The notes beneath the pieces are model-generated. The model searched no databases, was not told the origin of the DNA, and worked only from the letters and a program-made list of their open reading frames with translations. Below, piece by piece: positions 54,634 through 64,000 of a stretch of DNA of 64,000 nucleotides (position 1 is its first letter; every line of letters begins with the position of its first letter). Made by a program: the position numbers and the translations under genes. This stretch comes from Adineta ricciae (lineage: Eukaryota > Rotifera > Eurotatoria > Adinetida > Adinetidae): assembly GCA_905250025.1 (NCBI GenBank), contig CAJNOJ010000103.1, forward strand, positions 186,001 through 250,000. Direction: 5' to 3'.

Positions 54634-55611
54634 TACCGGAGTTTTTCAATTGAATATCTAGAGATTATGAGAAATGAAGGAAAACATCGGTCTTTATACA
54701 TATAATGTGACTATTTGCTACATCATTTCACCTATGCGGGCACATAAAGGCCCTGGTAATTAATGTAATTTCTATTCATGATGTCGCATCGGAAGTACAC
54801 GATCACGCTGCATGAATATGATGACATGTGACATAGACAATAGTTTTCTTGTAGAATAATTATGCGTAATATTATTCACACTCGAACAAACTGTCATCGA
54901 TTCAAATGGATTATTCAGGAAGTTTTGGCGAAAGTCTTTCTCATAATAAGCAGAAAACATTAAATAAGTTTCCTGGGCTATAACGAGTACTAACACAAGG
55001 CGTTTAACTAGTTAGTTATGAATGATATTATGGTACCTCGAACTCTTCCTGTTATTCTTAATGTACCGAATGTATTCAATACATTTGATCGCCACGAACT
55101 AATTAAATTAGATTGTATATCGCTTTGCTGTTTAACATACTGATCTGTAAGTCACAAATCCATGTCGAAAGAGAACACACCCTCTTAACGGATTATAGAA
55201 ACTCAATCTACTGAACGAGAATATTGACTGAGATAGTTGGTCGTATTCTATGCAAATTAAAACACGTCACTATGTCAATCGATCATTAAAGAAAATTAAT
55301 AACAACTTGTCCTATCGCACATATATGCATTTCCTTTTTAATCGATCTGTGTTATTATGCAAACTGTATACTAAACGTGTGAAATCAGGATCGAAAGTAA
55401 AAGAATCTTACCTGCTGAGCTTGTACGTGTCTCATTCAATATTTCCTCTCACAGACAGAAAGAGAGGCGGAACCTCGATGGTTAGCATAAGAAACGAACA
55501 AAAGCGACATCAACTGTACAACAATCTGATTCGTTTCGTTCTGTGAAGCCAATCAATGATGATCATTGCATGTGAATTTTTCTTCCACATTCTACTAGAA
55601 CTTCAATATCA
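54634..55611. other. Divergent intergenic region, about 1 kb
   Basis: It lies between the receptor (-) and DNLZ (+). ORFs at 54772-54996 and 55250-55546 lack splice or family support. No repeats recognised. Confidence 0.5.
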
Positions 55612-56170
55612 ATGTTTCGACTTGCCCTGACCCGTCTCGTATCAACTACGAGGATTTCAGTTCAATCTTCGAAAGTTCTCATCAATTATTCACGTTGTTT
55701 CCTTCGAAATCATTCATCAGAATTGAATGATATCAAACAACAACCAACAAAAATTCCTTTAGCGAGCATTCATCAAGGAGAAGCATCAAAACGAATGGGA
55801 ATTCAATTTCGTTGCAAAGTCTGTGATCATACTTTGCAAAAAACATTTACTCGTCAATCATATGAACACGGAGTTGTTATTATTCGCTGTGATTCATGTT
55901 CAAATCTTCATTTAATCGCCGATAATTTAGGTTGGTTTAAAGATATAACACAAAATGGAAAATTCAAGTAAGAACTTCGTTGTCAATGACTTGAAAAGTG
56001 GGTACTCATGTTTGTGTTTTATATTTAGAAATATCGCTCAGATGTTGCAAGCTAAAGGTGAAACAATACATCGCATCACTGCTGTTCCGACCGATGATCA
56101 ATCCACGTTAGAAGAAAAAACGGCAACAGATAAAGTATCAATAAATGAGAGTAAAGTAGCGAACGTTTAA
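55612..56170 (+). CDS. DNLZ: DNLZ/HEP1, mitochondrial Hsp70 escort protein (DNL zinc finger), 165 aa
   Basis: It keeps mitochondrial Hsp70 soluble in the matrix. Two exons: 55612-55967 and 56029-56170, in phase. The N-terminus MFRLALTRLVSTTRISVQSS is basic and Ser/Thr-rich, a matrix-targeting peptide. The zinc finger shows CKVC and CDSC, with the family signature HGVVIIRCDSC then NLHLIADNLGWF. The C-terminal tail is acidic and variable. Length is right for the family. AATAAA is at 56192-56197. Confidence 0.93.
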
Positions 56171-56890
56171 ATTGTTATGTTTTGTTTCTCGAATAAATAT
56201 ATTTTTGTTAACAATGAACAACAACGTATATGATTCATCTTTAATTCCTGTAAAACAGCTTCAATAGATTTCTAACGATGAAAGAATTTCCATTTTAAAC
56301 AATAATGATAATAATAATTAAAGAAACACACAAAAATAGAATTCAGCAGACATTCATAACACTGCTCTTGCATTTATTTTTCTTCTGAGCAGTATAAAAA
56401 TATTCTCATCGTCACTCTTAAACTTTATAAGGTTTTTATTCAAGACCTAAATACAATATTTTCTTTTCGTCAACACCATAAAACATCCAGCATGATATCT
56501 GATGTTACAATTCACTAAACTTAATTGTTCAAATGTTGATCTACATAATGAAAGTTTGATTTGAGTTTAAATAATAAACTCTATACTCTCATCATATAAC
56601 GTTTTTTTCGTATTCTACATACGAAATACGTACTATCAGTTGAAAATAATCTTCATGATGACACTTGCATACACCCTTGTTGGATTTTGAGTACAATAAT
56701 AATAGCGTGATGGGTGAGAATCAGGCAATAATCATGAGGACATGCGTGTACACAAGAAGAGGAAAGCGAAAGGAGAAAGTACAAAGTAACGAAAGAAAAA
56801 AAATCCATTGCCAATCAATTGATTGATTTTTTCTTTCAACGAATGTCAAGAAAATATCATTGACATTGAATACATAGTTTTTTGTTTCAG
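56171..56890. other. Intergenic stretch
   Basis: 3' UTR of DNLZ (AATAAA 56192-56197), then AT-rich DNA up to the phosphatase start. The TTTTTTGTTTCAG just before the ATG at 56891 looks like a 3' splice site, so an untranslated first exon may lie here. Confidence 0.5.
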
Positions 56891-58171
56891 ATGTCGACTG
56901 CAGTTTGCACCCGGTTAAACGAAATTCATATTGAATTTGTCTTAAATGATCATGATACGTTTCTATTTGACTGTGATGGTGTTCTTTGGTGTGCGCCAGT
57001 CGTTCTTCCGGGTGCTATCGAATTACTTAACCTTTTGACACAACTAGTACGAGTCGAAGCGTTTGTTCATGATGATTTTATCTTGTAACACGTATTCTTC
57101 TAGGGCAAACGTGTACTTTTTGTAACTAATAATTCGTTGAAAACTCAACGAGGATTTTCACAATGGCTCAATGAAATTGGATATCCAGCTAAACCAGTAT
57201 GATTATTCTTTTCTTTCATATTGAATCCGATTGCGGTTTTGTTCGAAGGAACAAGTCATTTCGACTGCATGGATTACAGCGAAATATTTAAAATCCATTA
57301 ATTATAAAGGTCATTGTTATTGTATCGGTATGGAATCTATGGTAGAAGAATTAGCACGTGAAGGTTTTCATATTTCAGATGGTATTGGTGTAAGTTCAAT
57401 TTATTTCCATTTATATTCTTTGTATCGTTGGATTTATTCGTTTAGCCTGATCCTGTGTCTCCTGAAACGGATTGGATTGAAACTAATACAATTAAGTTTG
57501 ATGATCAGGTTAGAAACAAAAATTAAGATTTTGTAAAGACTATTCTTTTCTATTGCCATGGTTTAGATCAATTGTGTCATCTCAGCATTTGATATACATG
57601 TTAATTATTTAAAAATTATCAAAGCGGCAACTTATCTGAGTCGACCTAATGTTCTTTTCATAGCTACAAATGATGATGTTACTACTCCACAAAACGATGT
57701 AGCTATTCTACCAGGTAGTTTGCAATATAGATAAAATTGAATGAGATTTTTGTTGTTAATTATAGGTGAAGGAACGATCTTAGCTTCAATTGTAGCAGCA
57801 TCAGGTCGTTCACCGACAATTCTCGGTAAACCACGAGCGCCTATGTTTGATTCGATTCGTTTAGCTTTTCCTGATGTTAAACCAAATCGAACGATTATGA
57901 TTGGTGACCGGTAAGATCATTGCCTTCATCTTGTACGTTTTGACGAGATTTGATTACATCTAGATTAGAAACAGATATACTATTTGGTAATCGGCAAGGT
58001 TTAACAACATTACTTGTGTTTAGTGGAGCAACTAGTGAGAAGAAATTGGATACGGTTAAACAATCAGCGGAGAAAACTGCGAGCGATAGAGATCTATTAC
58101 CAAAATATTGCATTAAAGATGTTCAACATTTGTTAGAACTGATAATAACACAAACAAAACCTTCCTCGTAG
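56891..58171 (+). CDS. HAD phosphatase of the phosphoglycolate/pyridoxal phosphatase family (PGP/PDXP)
   Basis: A C2-capped HAD-superfamily phosphatase, removing phosphate from small metabolites such as 2-phosphoglycolate or pyridoxal phosphate. About seven exons with introns of about 50-80 bp. Motif I is FLFDCDGVLW (nucleophile and acid Asp), motif II is LFVTNNS, the motif III Lys is in GKPRAPMF, and motif IV is MIGDRLETDILFGNRQG, all intact. The cap region contains SAFDIHVNYLKIIKAATYL and IATNDDVTTPQNDVAILPGE, typical of PGP/PDXP. The start at 56891 directly follows a pyrimidine-rich CAG, so the 5' UTR may be spliced. Substrate choice between PGP and PDXP cannot be settled by eye. AATAAA is at 58227-58232. 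Confidence 0.9.
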
Positions 58172-58869
58172 ATACTTTGTTGTTTCGTTCTTTCTTAGTT
58201 TAATTTGTGGTTATTATTTATCTTCAAATAAAACTTTTCTCTCAAATATGAAAAGTGTTCTCAATGACCCCGTGTTATTCGACCACATTGCACTGCACAC
58301 ATTTGCGTTCGTTCTCATACGTAAATACAACCAATGCTCTTTCTTCCTCTGAAACGATAAATATCATTTTACTACGAAATACTTTCTCGTCAAGCGAGTC
58401 AGTAAGGCTAGGTCTATCTCTCATATTGATTCCAGTTTGGTAGAAGATTCTACAAAGACGTCGATTCATTCATTATACTTATCGAGTTTCCCCTAATATA
58501 AATGAGATTTCAAAAATCCTTCCAGTTATATATCTTGATATTCTGATGATATATGTGAATATAAGTCTAACTAAACTAAAAGTAATATATTTCTTTCTCT
58601 TTCTTTACGCTTTCGGTAGTTTAAACTACATAAGAAGTCGAAATAAAGTCATCATTCTTGTTTGTCCTTGATCAAATAGTTTTCCAACTTTCTGATTATT
58701 CTATGCAATTTATATATTCTTCAACATGTTTCGTTCCATGATAGAGTATAAAATAAAACATCTGAAAACCAAAAAAAAAGAAGAACGACACACGAAAATA
58801 TAATCAAAATGCTTGATCAATTTGATCAAATAATCGGATTCTGTACAAGAAATTTAACAAGAAAAATAT
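58172..58869. other. Convergent intergenic stretch
   Basis: 3' flanks of the phosphatase (AATAAA 58227-58232) and of the Argonaute gene. No other gene recognised. Confidence 0.5.
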
Positions 58870-61800
58870 TCATGCGAACCACATTGTATTTTCAATCATT
58901 GAATTGAAATCAATTTTTAATGTTTGAACATCATCAAGTGTGACGACAAGATTTTCATCGACAAGTTCTTCTTCCATATCCGAACTAAAATTCGAATTCT
59001 CTCATTTTTCTTTTGCGTAAATTTCTCTACTACGGCTTACGTTGCTGTACTTCGTTGTTCATTTGCCATTTGTCCTTCATAGTCAAGATTAACTCCACGA
59101 GACACACAGATTGATGCATAATGCACAGGCGCTGGAATTGATACAGCTTTCGTGCATCGAACATCAGTATGACAAAGATAATATCTGAATGAATGTCTAT
59201 AGAAAAAGAAATCTTTCAATCGAAATCTTCAACTTACGTTAATTGTTGAATTTCGTCCGATGTAAAACCGATATCATCATATAAGACATGATAGAGTGCT
59301 GGTTTTGATGTACCTTGAATCGCTGCATGAGAATTGAGATAAAAATCAAATCCATTAGGCGAGACAATATCTGTATCAATAACTGTACCTAGAAAATAAA
59401 CATGACATGAGATGTTCTGGAAAAGTGTCAATTCGAAAAAGAATGAATTGTTATACCAGGTTGAACATTACTCGTTTGGTTGGATTGTTTGTCATAGATA
59501 AAGAAACGAGTATTGTGAGTTTTCTTTACTACGGTAAAGCAAATTTTTGGTAATTGATTATGACCGTAGAATTCTACGTAGACAATCAATGACATTTTTC
59601 TATTGATTAAGATACGAAATAATTACCTCTGCATGCTTGTTTAATAGCTTGTACTTCATTGTCCAAGACTTTCTGGAATGCTCCATCGTCTACTCCAGCT
59701 CGATAAAAGACGAGTTTATTTGGTAAACGTGAATTATGCTCCGAGAATTTTCGTATTAAATCCCCAACGTAAATATGAAGATCTTTTATAATTTCAACTG
59801 ATATTTTTCCTTTTGGTGAATATTGTTGAATAACACGACCACTATATTGTGTACCTACAATGATAGAATTCCGTTTAACAAGGGAGAATCTATTATCACA
59901 ATAGTCAACTTGTTGAATCTTTAGAACCAATAATCGCTGCAATTGATGGTCGTTCGTGTGAGCACATTACATGAGTACAATCAATGCCGAAAAACATGAA
60001 AACATCTGAACGAGTTGATGGAGATGTCAATGCCCGCATGAGTGAAACGAATTGGTTAATACCACCTAATTTTGCATTGAATTTTTGTGCTAAATTCTGT
60101 TCAAAATATCAGAAAGGAAATCAAAATCCTAAGTCTTATTCTGATAAAGTCCACTTCTGTACCTGAATGTACATATCCATCTTACGCGATTCACTATTTG
60201 CTTGTAGTTTATCAAACCGCGTACATTGTGTTACCATTCCTACGAAAAATAAAACAAATCTTAAAAATGATCAACATACTTTTCTCTTACCAAGTTTAAT
60301 ATTTCCAAAGAATTTAATTGCATGATAAATATCATCACCAACTTGATTCAGAATATAAATGATCACTTCACAACCAAGTGTTTTCAATTCATTCATTCGT
60401 GCCAGGATAGTATCTGGACTTGCTGCATCAGATTTTTCAATAGCAGATGAATTGAGTCGAATTCCATACTTTGACATAGCCTTACCAACAGAAAGAAGAA
60501 TAACATGTCGAATAATTTTAATTTGAAAAGTTTCATCAAAACCTGTGGGAGTTTAGTTGCAAAATCTTTTGCTAAACCCACTTGCCGTTCGTCGGGTGCT
60601 CTCTGACTGACAAGAACCAATGCCCACGAACGTATTTCACGCGTTTTATTGAAATAATTATTTAAATACCATTTACCAATACTGACTCTTTCGATCACAT
60701 CTCGACTATCATCATGTGGTGATTTATATTTGATTTCAGGCGGAGTTAAAAGTCGACCGGTAATTGTTAACATATCATTCGTTTGAATTTTCATACCAAA
60801 ACTGTGTAAATACGCATCTTTATCATATTGACGTTCATCTACAATACGTCGAATCAATCCATATCGTTCGCCTGGCTTGACAACAGTTTTCCTCGTCACA
60901 GTTGCACGTTGTTCTACTGTAAGAGGTTTTAAACTTCTCTGCCAGTCATCAACAATAACCAATTCCATCGGTAAAAAATGTGATTTATTCTTATCAACTG
61001 GATTGAAAAGTTCCACAACAGGTAGATGAGGATATCGCAAGCGAATTTTCCATTTCTCATAGAAATAATCAGCAACACTTATCTTTGAACCTTGATCCTT
61101 GATAAATGTATGTTGATTTGCTGGAGAACCAAATGATTTTAGACGATATTTACGAATTTGATGAGTATGAGTTGTGACAAACCATATCGATTTAAGAATT
61201 TTCCGTACTAACAATGGTTGATCTTTTGATGATATACCTGAAAGAACAAAAAACAAAACAAAACTTTCTTTTACAAATAATTCATCGTTGAAAAAACGCA
61301 CCAGATCGTCGAATATCGGTACCAAGATAACATGTAATAAATTCTACTAAATTATAATTTTGATAAAAACAACAGAATGTATTATTGACATTTAATGTTG
61401 GACCACGTTCACCTAACACAATTGCTTGATAAAATCCCGATGCTAAACCACGCCCATCACCTAAACAACAAGTCAGGAGATGTGAACTTTTCTATTCTCA
61501 TAGAAAAACTATACCAAGATCATCCAATTTTTGATGTTTTGGATATGATCGATTTTTAATATTCACCATATCGATCCGTTGTGTTTGTTTTAATAAGATT
61601 TCTAAGATTCTCACCGAATCGTGTGGTCGTAGTGGAATTCTTCGTTGAATAAAATCAAAAATGATCTTTAAATCATATGTCTTCACCAAATTAATTAATA
61701 GAAATCGAAAGCGATTAGTTCGATCAGTTTTCTTATGTTTTATCTGGCATTCGTATTCTTTATTAAAGTTCACAGTTAAATTTTCTTTCGCGTATAAACT

Positions 61801-62529
61801 CCTTCCTTGATCATACCATACCAATGGAAATTTTTCCCGTTCGATAATTGTTTTTATAACTTGGAAACGTTCGTCTCGTTTACATGAACGCCATGAACCA
61901 TCGCGCATAAGAATTTCTACATCGACATCGAATTGATAAACAATTGACGATTGAGAATCTTTCTCAAATTCGATTTTAAAATGATTGGTGTAAAGTTCAA
62001 CTCGTTGACCAACTGCAATTGTTATTATCAATCAAAAGTGAAAGGAAACTGGAAAGCAATGAATTTACCTCGTCCAGATTGAGCAGGTCGTCGTGCGAGG
62101 GAAATCAATTGTGATTCTGGAACAGCTGAACGAATTATTGGACGAACAAATGATCGTGAACGTGCTTTTGAACTACTTTCTGCTTCCTTTGTAGTCTTCG
62201 GAACGGTGGAAGTCGAACTAGATTCAACGGTTCGACTTAACTGACTGCTCGATGGTTTTTCTTCGACATCTGCTGATGAATACGATCGACGTTGAGAATG
62301 CGATGATGATCTTTCATGACTACGACCTGATCGATCTAATGTAAATTACAAACGATCAATATTACAAGAGATTTTCAAGACAAAAAACGAAAGAAAAATT
62401 ACATACGGCGTTTCGATGATCGACGATCGTCATCTGTGTATAACAAAAAACATACAACATTTCAGGAGAGAAAAATACAGAGTTTCTCATCATACCATCC
62501 GGATAACCCCGATCTCGATGCGATGACAT
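58870..62529 (-). CDS. Argonaute protein with altered slicer site
   Basis: A small-RNA-guided AGO-clade protein of roughly 950 residues in about 15 exons. The start at 62529 ([11 protein letters not shown]) leads to an Arg/Ser-rich disordered N-terminus, then the N domain ([16 protein letters not shown]), a PAZ domain ([37 protein letters not shown]), MID, and a PIWI domain: [72 protein letters not shown] and [20 protein letters not shown]. The last exon, found by phase, ends [11 protein letters not shown], the usual AGO C-terminus (stop 58870-58872). Compared with the family DEDH tetrad, the first Asp and the Glu are kept, the Asp of YRDG is Ala, and the His after PAPxYYA is Ser. It is probably unable to cut RNA. 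The AGO rather than PIWI clade is supported by the DFYLxSHxxIQGTS block. Confidence 0.9.
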
Positions 62530-64000
62530 TATTACCAACTAAATCAAATACATCACAGTAATAAAAAAAAACTAGATATTTTCTTTATCGATTGAGATGA
62601 ACACAAAATCCTTTAGGTACGCATCAATTGTAGAATATTTTCTACATATAATATACATTGACCTTCTTTATAGTGTACTCATTGGAAGAAAAAGAACGAT
62701 GAATGAACAGTATGTTACGTCATACTATTGGATTATATACAAATATCCTTATCTGTTCTACTCTTAAGAGACATAGAATGAGTATAAGGCAAATTTACAT
62801 GTAGCTTTGTATATTATATGAAATGTAAGAATGATATCGAAAAGAAAAGAATGTTTTATGATTATTATTAATGAAAGCTAGTTAAACGTGGAGATATTTT
62901 GTAAAATAGGTTTGAGAAAGTAAAAATAAGTCAAAGATAATCATCTGCGGTTTGTCAAGGAGAAAGTAACCGATGTGATAAAACAGTCCTGTTGTTGTTA
63001 CGATAAGCATACTATTACTACTATCGAGGATAAAACGTCGTATCATGGACAGTTTTATTTGACTTTTGTCTATGTGAATATATGAAAGAGAATACGAAGT
63101 ACATTGTTTTACATTACATTGAAATTAAGTTTTCAAATTCATATATCTAAACCTTATATTTTCGTTCTTGTCAAACAGTTTGTTTTTATGTTATGATCTT
63201 TGTTGTCCTTTGTGCAAATCAACAAAATAACAGAGTTAACTATACTACTGATTTTAGCTTTTGTTTGTATTGGATTGTTCATATTTCTGACTGACAACGA
63301 ATTCAATACAGAAAAGATTTTAACAAGACAAATGAGTTTTTAATATCAGTCATGATGATTTATGTTCATAAATATCCAATTTGAATGATTCAGAATTCAT
63401 TTCTACAGATCTCATTAAGAAAATCTATCGACTAGTCACTTTTAGATGCAAATCGAATCCAACAAGGTTTATGAATCTCTGTATTTTTTGTTGTTGCTTA
63501 TTTACTCATCTTTTTCTTTGCGTTCTTAGATTACCTTGACAAGTAGAATTTCCAAGGTCTTGTCTGAATTTCTCAATGAAATCCATGTGAACGAAATGAA
63601 ATTAAACAAAAGTTATTTTACCTGTGTACTCTTCCGATATATAAAAACAAGAGGATCGCGGTTAACGATTAGCACCTAGACGAAAACGAATGTTTGATGT
63701 AATGATAAATATGAGGAGTATCAGAAAAAGCCAATGGTTGAAAGCGCCAAAATATATTTTTTTGTAAGCGTTTTGATTAGATGAGAAAAGAAGAGAACGC
63801 AAAACAAAATTTTTCTTTCTTTTTGCTCTGTACTTAAATTATCTATCGTTTATTTGACAAGAGATATATTGACTCATCTCGGATATAAAAAGTAGTATTT
63901 AATAATAATTACATCGAGATATTTCTAGCACGTTCTCCTTCGTGATGATTGGATTATCTAGATGTTCAATAAAGATAATTTTAATCAATTCAAACATTGT
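62530..64000. other. Right-edge non-coding stretch, about 1.5 kb
   Basis: AT-rich DNA upstream of the Argonaute gene, presumably its promoter and the flank of a gene beyond the window. No exon, RNA gene or repeat that I can support. Confidence 0.5.

Noticed and set aside
55250-55546. 98-codon plus-strand ORF upstream of DNLZ
   Set aside because: Basic low-information sequence with no start context, TM pattern or family; DNLZ has its own start at 55612.
1-64000. CRISPR arrays, phage or transposon systems
   Set aside because: No spaced short repeats, terminal repeats, integrase or transposase/reverse-transcriptase frames were seen in any frame.

Overview
This window looks like nuclear DNA of a small, gene-dense, AT-rich metazoan, and a bdelloid rotifer (Adineta/Rotaria type) is the best fit. 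I infer this from very short GT-AG introns (mostly 50-60 bp), gene spacing of a few hundred bases, animal ciliary, mitochondrial and neuronal genes, several F-box/LRR-like and 7TM receptor genes, and at least one gene of bacterial type that carries introns. Codon use and splice signals are those of one ordinary eukaryotic genome throughout. I saw no transposon, CRISPR array or bacterial operon structure.

Layout. 1-6.7 kb: SPEF1 (cut by the window edge), an SLC6 neurotransmitter/amino-acid transporter, a small single-pass membrane protein, DNAL1 (axonemal dynein light chain) and a UBE2D-like ubiquitin-conjugating enzyme. 7.4-8.8 kb: a compact MRTF/myocardin-like coactivator (RPEL repeats, SAP domain, acidic tail) with a tRNA-Gln gene inside its second intron. 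9.1-10.1 kb: an F-box protein. 10.1-18.4 kb: a THADA/Trm732 homologue. It hosts an antisense ADP-ribosylglycohydrolase-like gene in one unusually long intron, and it is disturbed by two assembly joins, each an exact 221-bp repeat around one N. 20.4-27.3 kb: two F-box genes flanking a large intronless multi-pass membrane protein. 28.4-29.7 kb: an unrecognised three-exon gene. 30.1-34.7 kb: a 1529-residue LDLa/EGF ectodomain fused to a 7TM receptor, in one exon. 35-37.6 kb: a lone 3' exon and a fourth F-box gene. 38.4-40.1 kb: tandem two-pass membrane paralogues. 40.5 kb: a second tRNA-Gln. 42.6-44.5 kb: a type I LRR-like membrane protein. 45.0-46.6 kb: an AI-2E/PerM-type transporter of bacterial character. 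47.2-48.9 kb: CCDC61. 49.3-51.3 kb: PMPCB. 51.8-54.6 kb: two tandem intronless rhodopsin-like receptors. 55.6-58.2 kb: DNLZ and a phosphoglycolate/pyridoxal phosphatase (PGP/PDXP). 58.9-62.5 kb: an Argonaute lacking two of its four slicer residues.

Working together. SPEF1, DNAL1 and CCDC61 serve cilia, in keeping with a ciliated animal. PMPCB and DNLZ are mitochondrial import/chaperone factors. UBE2D-like and the four F-box genes belong to the ubiquitin pathway. THADA/Trm732 modifies tRNA. Nothing suggests co-transcription; neighbours are unrelated apart from tandem paralogues.

Limits. Exons were joined by eye from splice signals, reading phase and recalled family motifs. Multi-exon coordinates give the outer CDS limits. 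No database search or RNA evidence was available.
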